Assembly: GCA_016180855.1 (NCBI GenBank)
Contig: JACPAL010000004.1
Coordinates: forward strand, 1 to 64,000
Length of the DNA stretch: 64,000 nt
From: Deltaproteobacteria bacterium
Lineage (GTDB): Bacteria; UBA10199; JACPAL01
Direction: 5' to 3'
In this document: in pieces, positions 43,580 through 52,862 of the stretch
Layout of the letters: every line of letters begins with the position of its first letter
Numbering within the stretch: the stretch's first letter is position 1
Program-made: the position numbers and the translations under genes
The notes under the pieces: generated by a model
What the model saw: the letters and a program-made list of their open reading frames with translations, nothing else
What the model was told of the DNA's origin: nothing
Databases searched by the model: none

Positions 43580-45867
43580 GGCCGGCAAACACCGTAACTT
43601 CCGGCGCGGACAATCGACCGGATCTCTGATTGACTCAAGGCACGATTGAAAATCATTGGTTCGTCAATACTGCCTTCATTGAATGCTCGCTGCCCACTCA
43701 GGGCGAGTGCGCTGTTAGCCTCCTCTTGCACGAGGCGAGGTGGCATTTCAAAGACGCTGGCCCCGGCAAGGGTTCCATTGATATAAAATTCACTACGTTG
43801 AGAACTCATCACCCCGGCAATATGGACCCATTCATCAATGGGGAGCCGATACCGGTATGGAGGTCCCGCACCCAGCGACCTTCCACTCTCTGTTTCTGAG
43901 CTGACACCCGTTGATCCCATCCTGTAACTGTTTCCACGTGCAAGAACGGAACCGGTGCCAAATTCGCCGGCACGGACCCAAGCCATCAGAGTGTATTCAT
44001 TTTCAAAATTCAGGGTGTCACTCCCTGGTATCCGAGCCATAGGAGCCGGCACACCGGCCGGCTTAAAAATGGCCTTTCCGACAATACCATCTACATAAGT
44101 AACCCCCTCTTCAAGAGTCCCTTCATCATGCCCTCCGATGATGTCTTCCAGATTCTCCTCCCCAGGCCACCAGGCAACGAGCCCGCCGGGAGCCTCTATA
44201 CAGGATGTGGGTGCCGGTGGCGAGGGATTGGGCCGACAGATTCCATCTTTGAAGTTCCGAATCTGGGTCTCGCTCAAGGCTCGGTTCCAGAGAGCCACAT
44301 CATCAATGAGTCCGGCGAAGCCGGGGACCGATGAAGATCCCATAGTGATGTAATCATCGTTCGGCGCGCGCGTTAGTGATTCAAATGTCTCTGAATTGCT
44401 GCGCGATCCATTCAGATAGAGTGTGAGGGTATTCCCCCGTTTGACCCCGGCCAGGTGGGTCCATCGATCGCGCGGTACGGTTCGAGATGTCTCCGGGGCG
44501 GGCGCTTCCACAGTCCCAAAAGAGGGTACCACTCCCCGGTTTCCCACACCAAAACTCGGCACGTTCTGCAAAAGCTTTAGGTACCAATCATCATAAGTAT
44601 AACCTTTCTCCAAGAGATAGACATTGCCCGTTTCATCCAGCCTTTTGACCCATAGCATGAGAGTCAGATCCTCACCTCCAAGATCCAGGGGGGAGTTTAG
44701 CCCAGGATCGGCTATAGCAATTAGAGGAATATCATCGTAGGAGTTTTCAATTTGAAAGCTAAACGCCTGTCCATCCCTTCCCGGGGCGTATCCTGCATTC
44801 CCAATCAGGAGCCCGTCATGGCCCCCAACGATATCTAAACTATTCCGATCCGCCGGCAACCAGGCAACGAGACTCTCCGGCGGGGCGCAGGGGTTCGTAT
44901 CTTCCGTTCTCATTGGTCGGGAGCCGGGATCAGAGGCAGAGATCACACGCCCGCGAGTGCACCGATCCCCTCTTCCGTCAGGTAACCCGTTGGTGCGATT
45001 TCCTCCGTCATGGAAGACACATCCTGAAAAACTCTCACAAAACCTTTTCCGTATCCCCTCGGCCGCATCGTTTCCATAATTCGGAAAATAAAGACTCACA
45101 TTCGGGCAGGCATTTGCGGGGGTTTCTGTTCCAACGCACCTATTTTCTCTCGGGTTGTAAGTAATTCTGGAATTATATCGCGATAAATCGCTCTGGTGCG
45201 GTGTTCTCAACCGGCAACCGACACTCGCGCAGATTCCATTTTCTATAACATCAAGTTCATAATTGTCTCTGTTGCTCCTCCCCCTGCCTACAAGAAGACT
45301 CATGTCGGTACACTCCGGCTTCCGGATAATCATCCTCGTCTGCGATTGATTGTTATTATCCGATGCCCCTCCGCCTGAAGAAACAAGCGGCCCGAAGTTA
45401 ACTTGCACTTGGCTTCGGGTGCAGGAATCATTAATTCCGCTATTGGCGACCCCGCCCGCATCAGGCCCATTTTGAAAGGTGCAGCTGTTAAATGATTGGC
45501 AAACGGTTCTCCTCGCATTCTCGGCCTGGACGCCGGGGAGCCCATAGTTTTGAACCGCCGGGCAGCTGTTGGCGCTGTGTGTTCCCCCGCAATAGAGATC
45601 TTGGAAATTATATCGAGTCGCCGAAGGGCAACTGATGTTTCCGGAAATGGCTTCTCGGGTACGATGGTTATACAGGTTGCAACCGACACTCTGACAAATT
45701 CTTTGAGCCCTATAGGCCGACCAACACTGCATCTCTGCGGAACTCCCGAAGGGGGGAAATAGCTGAATATCGATGCAGACCGGCGGCAGCACAGGCACTT
45801 GGGCAAAAGAGGTGATCGGAAGGGAAAGGAGGATTAATAGCAGGAGCTTTAAAGACAGCCTTTTCAT
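43576..45867 (-). CDS. Secreted Cys-rich protein with two LamG domains
   Basis: About 763 aa from MKRLSLKLLLLILLSLPITSFA, a signal peptide; AAAGGACG lies upstream. Residues 25-300 hold two related Cys-rich units (ICQSVGCNLYNHRTREA...CPSATRYNFQDLYCGG, repeated as ICASVGCRLRTPHQSDL...YNPRENRCVG). Two LamG/concanavalin-like domains follow, each starting LVAWLPADRNSLDIVGGHDG or LVAWWPGEENLEDIIGGHDEG and ending IDDVALWNRALSETQI or IDEPMIFNRALSQSEI. It is probably a surface or secreted carbohydrate-binding protein. It lies 14 bases after the 615-aa gene and overlaps the tiny peptide gene. Confidence 0.8.
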   Translation of the reverse strand: MKRLSLKLLLLILLSLPITSFAQVPVLPPVCIDIQLFPPFGSSAEMQCWSAYRAQRICQSVGCNLYNHRTREAISGNISCPSATRYNFQDLYCGGTHSANSCPAVQNYGLPGVQAENARRTVCQSFNSCTFQNGPDAGGVANSGINDSCTRSQVQVNFGPLVSSGGGASDNNNQSQTRMIIRKPECTDMSLLVGRGRSNRDNYELDVIENGICASVGCRLRTPHQSDLSRYNSRITYNPRENRCVGTETPANACPNVSLYFPNYGNDAAEGIRKRFCESFSGCVFHDGGNRTNGLPDGRGDRCTRGRVISASDPGSRPMRTEDTNPCAPPESLVAWLPADRNSLDIVGGHDGLLIGNAGYAPGRDGQAFSFQIENSYDDIPLIAIADPGLNSPLDLGGEDLTLMLWVKRLDETGNVYLLEKGYTYDDWYLKLLQNVPSFGVGNRGVVPSFGTVEAPAPETSRTVPRDRWTHLAGVKRGNTLTLYLNGSRSNSETFESLTRAPNDDYITMGSSSVPGFAGLIDDVALWNRALSETQIRNFKDGICRPNPSPPAPTSCIEAPGGLVAWWPGEENLEDIIGGHDEGTLEEGVTYVDGIVGKAIFKPAGVPAPMARIPGSDTLNFENEYTLMAWVRAGEFGTGSVLARGNSYRMGSTGVSSETESGRSLGAGPPYRYRLPIDEWVHIAGVMSSQRSEFYINGTLAGASVFEMPPRLVQEEANSALALSGQRAFNEGSIDEPMIFNRALSQSEIRSIVRAGSYGVCRP

Positions 45868-45881
45868 AAAAACTTCGTCCT

Positions 45882-47729
45882 TTAGTGTTGGAGAAGCGTG
45901 CAACCGCCCCCGGCGGCGCGGGGCTGGCGAACTGGCGCTGGTTCGTTGCCAACACCTGGGCTGGATTCCTGCCCTGTTGTAATTGTCTCACGGGTTGGTA
46001 GAACTGAGGCAACCTCCGTTGCCGGTGTTTCTTCCGTCACAGCCGCCTGAGGACATTTGCCGCAATCTGACTCACACAGGGTGCAATTTTCAGAACTGCT
46101 GCAAACCTCATCACCACATCGGGGCAGGCGGCAGTTATTTCGACAGTCATCCGTATCTTCCCGGTTTCTATCATCACAATCCTCTCCAGGCTCTGTAACT
46201 CCATTTCCGCAGGCAATCGTGGCAGGGCATTCGCCGCAATCGGAAGGACAGCTTTGACAATTCTCAAGACTGTTGCACTGTCGATCCCCACAGGGGGGCC
46301 AGGTGCAATTCTCACGGCATCCATCGGCCTGATCTGCAGGGGCGGATGGGTCACACGCCTCTCCTGCCTCCCGGATTCCATTGCTACAGACCCCTGTGTT
46401 GAGGGCGGCATATTTTAAACTCCCCGGTGCCGTAGAAGAATCATAATAGGCTAAGTGGAGACGGCTCTCCTCATCGCAGAGGAGCGAGCTGTATTGTCCC
46501 ATTTCACCGTCGTCGGCGGGATCTCCCGTTGTGACAACAAGACGCAGACTCCAGTTCCCTTGAGACGTCCGCACCGCATGGCGCAGTCGCTGTTGACTGT
46601 TATCGTAGTAGGCAACATGGAGGGTGTCATCGGTGGAATCGTTTGGCCGATGATCGCAGACGGCCATTGAAACGAAACGGCCGACATCGCCAACACTGCC
46701 GGAAGGGAGGGTAAATCCGCGGTCGATTGCTGTTGGCTGAAGAAAGGTTGAGGGAGTTGCGTAAAGGAGGTCGCCGTTCGCCGGATGGTAGAAGACGATG
46801 TGAATGGCTCCTCGGGAATCGATAGTGATATCTTTATAGAAAGGACTCGTCGAGGTAACGCTACTCCCCATATCATAGGACGAGGTTGTTCCGGCACGAT
46901 AAATTGTTCCAGAGGGGTTGAGTGGGCGGTAATTTATTCTCGCGTCTGGTCGCTCAACAGGTCCGGTAACGGTTGTATAGACGGTATGAACGGTGCCGCT
47001 CGAATCAATCGACATCGCGAGATAGGGGCTCATCGGGGCGACGGTATCGGAGATCCTCCTTCCTGTCCCATCTGTAGGCGTCCAGCTATCTTCTCCCGAT
47101 TTCCAGACATGATGGGGTCGTCCATCATCCGTCAGGTTTTGATAGAGGAGGTGGGGGCGGAGAACCGGATTGACTTGTGAATATGGATTGAGTGCCATTA
47201 CAACATACAACCCACTCCTCTCGATTGGATTCAGCAGTGTGTTTTTTGACCAGGAGTCACTTTTGGAGATATAGTAGAGTCCCGGGAGAGCCCCCCCCAT
47301 CTCATTGAAAAACGCCTGTGCAAGGTGCAGGGCTCCGGTGGGAGAAGAGACAAGAGAGAGAGAGTCGGCCATCGGCATCCCAGGAGGAGTTGCCCCAAAG
47401 GGGGACTCAAAGCTCCAGCGGCCGTCGGCGCCCCTTTGGGCTATCCTGATCGCGTTATTTCCATCCTCATAGGCAATCACGGGGATCCTGCCCGGCAAGA
47501 GCGCCAGAGCGGTATAACGCCCAGGTCCTGGGCCTGGCCTCTCTTCCTCCTCCTCGCTTTCTGGTGAGACCGGCATTGCTGTATCAACCGTTTCTACATT
47601 CCAGATTTCAGCGGTCGGTTGTGGCGACGCCGGAGGAGGGGCGGCGGAGATTGTTTTTTCGGGGAAAAAGACCCTTGAGGCTGCCAGAGAGGCAACAACG
47701 AATAAGTACAGTACAAGCCGTTTATGCAA
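45882..47729 (-). CDS. Secreted beta-propeller-like protein with DUF4215 Cys-rich repeats
   Basis: 615 aa. The start is TTG 47727-47729 followed by a signal peptide (LVLYLFVVASLAASRVFF). The middle has repeated units ending LHVAYYD, IHIVFYH, VHTVYTT and LHLAYYD, typical of exosialidase-like propellers. The C-terminal third has Cys-rich repeats CGNGVTEPGEDCDDRN...DDCRNNC of the DUF4215 type, common in surface proteins of myxobacteria and relatives, then a short tail. It leads an operon with the LamG gene and the tiny peptide gene. Confidence 0.75.
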   Translation of the reverse strand: MHKRLVLYLFVVASLAASRVFFPEKTISAAPPPASPQPTAEIWNVETVDTAMPVSPESEEEEERPGPGPGRYTALALLPGRIPVIAYEDGNNAIRIAQRGADGRWSFESPFGATPPGMPMADSLSLVSSPTGALHLAQAFFNEMGGALPGLYYISKSDSWSKNTLLNPIERSGLYVVMALNPYSQVNPVLRPHLLYQNLTDDGRPHHVWKSGEDSWTPTDGTGRRISDTVAPMSPYLAMSIDSSGTVHTVYTTVTGPVERPDARINYRPLNPSGTIYRAGTTSSYDMGSSVTSTSPFYKDITIDSRGAIHIVFYHPANGDLLYATPSTFLQPTAIDRGFTLPSGSVGDVGRFVSMAVCDHRPNDSTDDTLHVAYYDNSQQRLRHAVRTSQGNWSLRLVVTTGDPADDGEMGQYSSLLCDEESRLHLAYYDSSTAPGSLKYAALNTGVCSNGIREAGEACDPSAPADQADGCRENCTWPPCGDRQCNSLENCQSCPSDCGECPATIACGNGVTEPGEDCDDRNREDTDDCRNNCRLPRCGDEVCSSSENCTLCESDCGKCPQAAVTEETPATEVASVLPTRETITTGQESSPGVGNEPAPVRQPRAAGGGCTLLQH

Positions 47730-47769
47730 GGCAACACCAAAAATCGGAGTAGTGAGGCCTTTGTTTTAG

Positions 47770-47849
47770 GCCGAGGTGGCGGAATTGGCAGACGCGCTGG
47801 ACTTAGAATCCAGTGGGTAACCGTGGGGGTTCGAGTCCCCCCCTCGGCA
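47770..47849 (+). tRNA. tRNA-Leu (anticodon TAG)
   Basis: 80-base type with only a very short variable arm. Acceptor GCCGAGG pairs with CCTCGGC. The anticodon stem CTGGA/TCCAG encloses TAG at 47804-47806, and the T-arm is GGGGGTTCGAGTCCCCC. Its end touches the stop of the transporter gene read from the other strand. Confidence 0.92.
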
Positions 47850-48737
47850 TCACTTTTCCCCCAAAAATTTTTTGAGCCCCCATGTCAGAAGGGTGATGAA
47901 TATCAAGCTGGCACCGATGATTGTTTGATGGTCGACATTTTCATCGAGGAAAAAGTAGCCCAAAAATACTCCGATTAAAGGTTGGAGAAAAAGTGAAAGT
48001 GCGAGCCGTGAGGCCTCAATCCTCTTGGTGAGCCAAAACCAGATTCCGTAAGAAATGAGAGTCGGGCCTAACACTAAAAATCCGATTGAAAGCCAGCTCC
48101 CCATAAAAGGGTAATGCAAGGGAGGAATCTCCAGAACGGTCTTATAATAAATGATCAGATTTGTGATCGCTCCAATCCCCATAATCCATGCAAAGAGTTT
48201 AAGCGGGTCATGCCTTTGTGTGAGATAACGGCTGGCCGTCGTGTTGATCGATTCGAAGAGGAGTGCCAGTAGAAAAAGGATGTTTCCAAGAAATCGTTCA
48301 TGGGTCATCGGGAGCGAAAAGGTTTCCCAGTTCCATCCGGACAGGATGAGGACACCGATGGCGGATAAAATAAAGACAACCACCATCTCCCGGGTCAGTT
48401 TCTCTTTAAGACTGATCGTCGCCATGAGCGCTATGATGAATGGTTCTGTGGCGATCAGGATCGAGAGGTCGATCGTCTGGGTCAGTTCAATTCCTTTGAG
48501 TTGTAGATAGGGGGAGAGCGAAAAGTTTCCAATTCCAATGAAAAGGATCAGTAACCAGTCCCTTCGCGAAAATTGGGAAGCCCCCTTAAAAGTGCCGAAC
48601 AGGAGCAAAATGAGTGACGAGAGGCCGTAACGGAGGATCAGGATCAGTCCGATTGGCATGTCGACCAAGGCAATCTGTCGCGCCCCCAGTGAGGCGGCCC
48701 AGAAACCTTGGACGATGAACAGCAGAAGGAGAAACAT
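47850..48737 (-). CDS. EamA/DMT-family transporter
   Basis: 295 aa with ten predicted membrane segments in two EamA repeats. The first is MFLLLLFIVQGFWAASLGARQIALVDMPIGLILILRYG; the second starts near ILFLLALLFESINTTASRYL. Drug/metabolite transporters export amino acids or other metabolites; the substrate is unknown. It is a paralogue of the 301-aa protein at 51.5 kb with the same EKLT and FLQP-IG-FLG motifs. Confidence 0.88.
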   Translation of the reverse strand: MFLLLLFIVQGFWAASLGARQIALVDMPIGLILILRYGLSSLILLLFGTFKGASQFSRRDWLLILFIGIGNFSLSPYLQLKGIELTQTIDLSILIATEPFIIALMATISLKEKLTREMVVVFILSAIGVLILSGWNWETFSLPMTHERFLGNILFLLALLFESINTTASRYLTQRHDPLKLFAWIMGIGAITNLIIYYKTVLEIPPLHYPFMGSWLSIGFLVLGPTLISYGIWFWLTKRIEASRLALSLFLQPLIGVFLGYFFLDENVDHQTIIGASLIFITLLTWGLKKFLGEK

Positions 48738-48806
48738 AAAATTACTTGCCTTTTCTGTTAATCTCGATAGGAGCAGGGGCCTAAACTAACGAAAAAGGAG
48801 AAAATT

Positions 48807-49061
48807 ATGCCAGCAAAAAACTCAGCCTTCATGAAGCCGCTCCAACCGGATGCGGCACTCGCAGAAGTTGTCGGTTCCAAGGCGTTACCCCGGACCGAGG
48901 TAACGAAAAAGCTCTGGGCCTACATTAAAAAGAACAGCCTTCAGGACAAGAAGAACAGACGATTGATCAACGGTGACGCCAAGCTGATCAAAATTTTTGG
49001 CGGACGGAAACAGGTCAATATGTTTGAGATGACGAAGCTTGTTGCTTCCCATCTGAAATAG
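48807..49061 (+). CDS. SWIB/MDM2-domain protein
   Basis: 84 aa, a complete SWIB domain: MKPLQPDAALAEVVGSKALPRTEVTKKLWAYIKKNSLQD, then RRLINGDAKL. AAGGAGAAAA precedes the ATG. Such bacterial proteins are related to chromatin-associated SWIB domains and to DNA-associated proteins of Chlamydiae; the role is not established. It lies just upstream of the pyrophosphatase gene. Confidence 0.9.
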   Translation: MPAKNSAFMKPLQPDAALAEVVGSKALPRTEVTKKLWAYIKKNSLQDKKNRRLINGDAKLIKIFGGRKQVNMFEMTKLVASHLK

Positions 49062-49129
49062 TCTTTCGATTGAACACCCGGCGTTACTCGAATAGAGATG
49101 TTAAAACCCCTGACTCAAAAGGAGGCCCT

Positions 49130-51556
49130 GTGAATTCTCGTCGACCTTTCTCTTTATTTGGAGTTGTTCTGATTCTCTGCCTTGCACCCCTTTCCGCTCT
49201 TTATGCGGGCGAGGCGGATATCAAACTTCCCGAATTAAAAGATGTGTTTTTCAATATTTTCGGTTTTTCCGTTGCAGGGGTTCATCTTCTCTATGCGGGA
49301 TTAGTGATCTGTCTGGTTGGGGTCCTGTTTGGTCTCAAACACTTCAAGGGGACCCAACAACTTCCGGTTCATCCAGCGATGGCGGAGGTCTCTCAGACGA
49401 TCTGGGAGACCTGCAAGACCTATCTGATTCAGCAAGGAAAATTCTTGGCGGGTCTGTGGGTCCTTATTGCGGCTTGCATTACCTACTACTTTGCCGGTCT
49501 TCAGCAGGCCTCCTTTTACAATGTTGTGATCATCCTTCTCTGCTCGATTTTGGGTATTGCCGGCTCCTACGGGGTCGCCTGGTTCGGGATACGGATCAAC
49601 ACCGTAGCCAACTCCAGGACGGCGTTCGCCTCCCTCTACCAGGGGCCGATGGCGGTCCTCTCGATTCCGCTTAAGTCCGGTATGAGTGTTGGTCTCCTTT
49701 TGGTCAGTGTTGAGCTGTTTTTCATGATCGGGATCCTGACATTCCTTCCCAAAGATCTGGCCGGTCCCTGCTTCATCGGCTTTGCAGTCGGTGAATCGCT
49801 CGGGGCGAGTGTCCTTCGTATCTGCGGAGGTATCTTTACAAAGATTGCCGATATCGGTTCTGATCTGATGAAGATCGTTTTTCATCTTCCGGAAGATGAC
49901 CCTAAAAATCCGGGCGTCATTGCCGATTGTACGGGGGATAATGCCGGGGATAGTGTCGGTCCGACGGCGGACGGTTTTGAGACCTATGGTGTAACGGGCG
50001 TTGCCCTGATCGCCTTTCTCGCCTTGGCCCTTGCCGATAAGCCAGGGATTTGTGGCGAGCTGATTATCTGGATCTTTGTCATGAGGATCCTCATGATTGT
50101 CACCTCGCTTGTCTCGTATGTTCTTAACAATCGTCTGAGCATGGCAAAGTATGGTTCCAGTGATGATTTCAACATGGAGGCACCGCTGACCCATCTGGTC
50201 TGGATGACCTCCCTCATTTCCATTGCGGTGACGTTTGGTGCCAGTTATCTCCTTCTCCCCAATTATGGGGCGCTTTGGTGGGTTCTGGCAGTGATTATCA
50301 GTTGTGGCACGGCGGCCGGCGCACTGATTCCAGAGTTCACAAAAATCTTTACGAGTACCCATTCCGCTCATGTGAAAGAGGTGGTGAATTCCTCCCGGCA
50401 GGGAGGTGCCTCCTTGAATGTGCTTTCGGGTTTTGTTGCGGGGAACTTCTCAGCATTTTGGGAAGGGCTGCTGATTCTCGTCTTGATGTTGATCGCCTAC
50501 TTCATGTCACAGCATCCGTCCGTTGTGCAAATGATGCCGGCCAGCTATCCCTTTGCAGCGCCGATCTTTGCCTTTGGTCTCGTTGCGTTTGGTTTTTTGG
50601 GGATGGGGCCCGTGACGATTGCGGTCGACAGTTTTGGCCCTGTGACAGACAACGCCCAATCGGTTTACGAACTCTCATTAATTGAGAAGATTGCCAACGT
50701 CCGGCAGGAGATCAAGAAGGTGTTCGGTTTTGATCCGAACTTTGAGAATGCTAAACATTGCCTTGAAAAGTCGGATGGGGCCGGGAACACCTTTAAAGCG
50801 ACCGCCAAGCCGGTCTTGATCGGCACGGCAGTTGTCGGTGCCACAACAATGGTGTTTGGCATCATTCTTCTTCTGGAACACCTCTTTGGCGGTGTTGTCG
50901 AAAAATTGAGTCTGGTTCAGGCGAACGTGATCTTCGGACTTTTGCTGGGTGGTACCGTCGTCTACTGGTTTACGGGTGCCTCCACACAGGCGGTCGTGAC
51001 CGGCGCCTACCGGGCGGTTGTCTACATCAAGGAGAATATCAAGCTCGAAGGATCTCACAAGGCCTCGATTGCCGACAGCAAGAAGGTAGTGGAAATTTGC
51101 ACCGTCTATGCCCAGAAGGGAATGGTGAATATTTTCATCGTAATCTTCTGCCTTGCCTTGGCACTCCCGTTTTTTGATCCGTATGCCTTCATCGGGTACC
51201 TCGTGGCGATCGCCTTCTTTGGCCTCTTCCAGGCAGTCTTTATGGCGAATGCCGGTGGTGCCTGGGATAATGCCAAGAAGGTCGTGGAGGTCGATCTAAA
51301 GCAGAAGAACACACCGCTTCACGAGGCGACGGTTGTTGGGGATACGGTCGGAGATCCGTTCAAGGACACCTCCTCTGTCGCCCTGAATCCCGTCATAAAG
51401 TTTACAACGTTGTTTGGGCTGCTCGCCGTTGAGATTGCGGTGACAATGACCTCGCAGGGACTCAAGACCGCTATCGGATCGGTCTTGTTTACCGTGGCGC
51501 TCTTCTTTGTTTATCGATCATTCTACGGGATGAGGATACCGGCGGAAAAGAATTAG
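49130..51556 (+). CDS. hppA: Membrane proton-translocating pyrophosphatase
   Basis: About 808 aa, many membrane segments. It couples hydrolysis of pyrophosphate to ion pumping. The start is the GTG with AAGGAGG upstream (49119-49125), followed by a hydrophobic leader; a TTG at 49070 is less likely. Pyrophosphate-binding motifs are IADCTGDNAGDSVGPTADGFETYG, PVTDNAQSVYELS and GDTVGDPFKDTSSVALN. GNTFKAT has Lys where potassium-dependent enzymes have Ala, predicting a potassium-independent proton pump. The sequence departs from common forms (GDNAGDSVG), so it belongs to a divergent branch. Its stop overlaps the convergent transporter stop. Confidence 0.93.
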   Translation: MNSRRPFSLFGVVLILCLAPLSALYAGEADIKLPELKDVFFNIFGFSVAGVHLLYAGLVICLVGVLFGLKHFKGTQQLPVHPAMAEVSQTIWETCKTYLIQQGKFLAGLWVLIAACITYYFAGLQQASFYNVVIILLCSILGIAGSYGVAWFGIRINTVANSRTAFASLYQGPMAVLSIPLKSGMSVGLLLVSVELFFMIGILTFLPKDLAGPCFIGFAVGESLGASVLRICGGIFTKIADIGSDLMKIVFHLPEDDPKNPGVIADCTGDNAGDSVGPTADGFETYGVTGVALIAFLALALADKPGICGELIIWIFVMRILMIVTSLVSYVLNNRLSMAKYGSSDDFNMEAPLTHLVWMTSLISIAVTFGASYLLLPNYGALWWVLAVIISCGTAAGALIPEFTKIFTSTHSAHVKEVVNSSRQGGASLNVLSGFVAGNFSAFWEGLLILVLMLIAYFMSQHPSVVQMMPASYPFAAPIFAFGLVAFGFLGMGPVTIAVDSFGPVTDNAQSVYELSLIEKIANVRQEIKKVFGFDPNFENAKHCLEKSDGAGNTFKATAKPVLIGTAVVGATTMVFGIILLLEHLFGGVVEKLSLVQANVIFGLLLGGTVVYWFTGASTQAVVTGAYRAVVYIKENIKLEGSHKASIADSKKVVEICTVYAQKGMVNIFIVIFCLALALPFFDPYAFIGYLVAIAFFGLFQAVFMANAGGAWDNAKKVVEVDLKQKNTPLHEATVVGDTVGDPFKDTSSVALNPVIKFTTLFGLLAVEIAVTMTSQGLKTAIGSVLFTVALFFVYRSFYGMRIPAEKN

Positions 51557-52458
51557 GCGAGGGTTGGGGGGATTTTGTTTTTTAGATTATCTTTTAGAAC
51601 CCAAACAAAAAGCGTCACAAGAATCAATCCGGCTCCCAGCAGCATTCGTTGGTTGAGATCCTCGCCCATGACCAGACAGCCCAAGAAAATTCCGATTACT
51701 GGCTGGAGGAAAAGGGAGAGTGACAGTCGGATAACCGGTACCTTTTGAACCAGGATATACCAGGTACCGTAACCGATCGCGGAGCAGAAGATTCCAAGAT
51801 AAACAACGGCGACCCAACTTTTGACGAGTGGTGGCTTTGCTGCGATCTCTCCAAGGAGCGGGAAGTTGAACAGGAGGTTCGTGACGAAACCGGAGAGATG
51901 CATCCAGGCGACGAGTGTCAGCGGCTTGTGACGTTGTGTCAGGCTTCGACCAACGATGGTGTTGAACCCCTCAAAACAGAGTGCGAGGATGAAAAGAAGG
52001 TTCCCCAGGAGTCGTCCACCCGTCATTGGAGAGGTGAGGAGGGCGACGTTCACATCTGAAATAATAAAAATTCCGACAATGGAGATCAGGCAAACGGTCA
52101 GCAGGTCCAGCGTCAGCTTTTCCCGGAGGATCAGCGAGGCCATTAAGGCTGTGATTAATGGTTCTGTGGCAATCATGACCGAGACATCCATCACCTGGGT
52201 CAATGCGAGGCCCTTGAGCTGGAAAAAGGGGGAACAGGTATAGTTGGCAATGCCAACCCCGATTACGAGCAGCCAGTCTCTCTTTGAAAATTGGGAGACC
52301 CCTCGAAAATAACCAAAGAGAAGAAAGACGAGCGATGCGATGCCGTAACGAAAAATCAGGACTGTCCCGACCGGCATCGATTCCAGACTGAACTTCATGG
52401 CGACATAGGAACTGGTCCAGATTATTTGAAGGAGAAAGAGGAGGGGCAGAGACAGCAT
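51553..52458 (-). CDS. EamA/DMT-family transporter
   Basis: 301 aa with two EamA repeats and ten predicted helices (LLFLLQIIWTSSYVAMKFSLESMPVGTVLIFRYG). It is a paralogue of the 295-aa transporter at 47.85 kb. Its ATG overlaps the stop of the PQ-loop gene (ATGA), and its own stop overlaps the hppA stop by 3 bases. The substrate is unknown. Confidence 0.88.
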   Translation of the reverse strand: MLSLPLLFLLQIIWTSSYVAMKFSLESMPVGTVLIFRYGIASLVFLLFGYFRGVSQFSKRDWLLVIGVGIANYTCSPFFQLKGLALTQVMDVSVMIATEPLITALMASLILREKLTLDLLTVCLISIVGIFIISDVNVALLTSPMTGGRLLGNLLFILALCFEGFNTIVGRSLTQRHKPLTLVAWMHLSGFVTNLLFNFPLLGEIAAKPPLVKSWVAVVYLGIFCSAIGYGTWYILVQKVPVIRLSLSLFLQPVIGIFLGCLVMGEDLNQRMLLGAGLILVTLFVWVLKDNLKNKIPPTLA

Positions 52459-52745
52459 CAGTCCCTCTTTGTTTTGTGAGCAAACCGGAAGAAGAGGGCC
52501 AGAACAACAACGCCGGAGAACAGAAGTACATTGACGATGGAAAAAACCTTGAAAACGAAGTCCGTTGAAAGCCAGGCGGTTGGCAGGATTGCCAGCAGAC
52601 AGGAAAAAACTCCCACGACCCAGATAAGGCTCAAATCCTCGGATGACCGTCGTTTCACCATCCGGATCATTAGCGGAATGTTGAAAAAGGGCAGGGTGAT
52701 CGAGGCGACAAGGCCGACGTTTTGGATCCAGTTTTCTGTTCCCAA
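52458..52745 (-). CDS. SemiSWEET/PQ-loop-like small membrane protein
   Basis: 95 aa, three membrane segments with the loop NIPLMIRMVKRRSSEDLSLIWVVG after the first, as in PQ-loop and SemiSWEET transporters. The start appears to be TTG 52743-52745. It is coupled to the following transporter. A sugar or small-solute transport role is only suggested by the fold. Confidence 0.65.
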   Translation of the reverse strand: MGTENWIQNVGLVASITLPFFNIPLMIRMVKRRSSEDLSLIWVVGVFSCLLAILPTAWLSTDFVFKVFSIVNVLLFSGVVVLALFFRFAHKTKRD

Positions 52746-52803
52746 TTTTGTCTCTTATGGTTTATTAACTTTCAATTAGTACAATTTAAAATGACCAACC
52801 ACA

Positions 52804-52856
52804 AGTATTTCTAACTTTTTATCCGCACTACCGTACGAATAAAAAGTTGAAATACT
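52804..52856 (-). terminator. Terminator-like hairpin downstream of etfA
   Basis: A 19-base arm at 52804-52822 (AGTATTTCTAACTTTTTAT) pairs with an 18-base arm at 52839-52856, with one bulged base, directly after the etfA stop. Confidence 0.7.
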
Positions 52857-52862
52857 ATAAAA

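Noticed and set aside
49301-50371. 356-codon open frame on the minus strand
   Set aside because: It is antisense to the well-conserved pyrophosphatase gene, has a composition typical of antisense frames (rich in His, Asp, Gly, Arg) and no recognisable domain.
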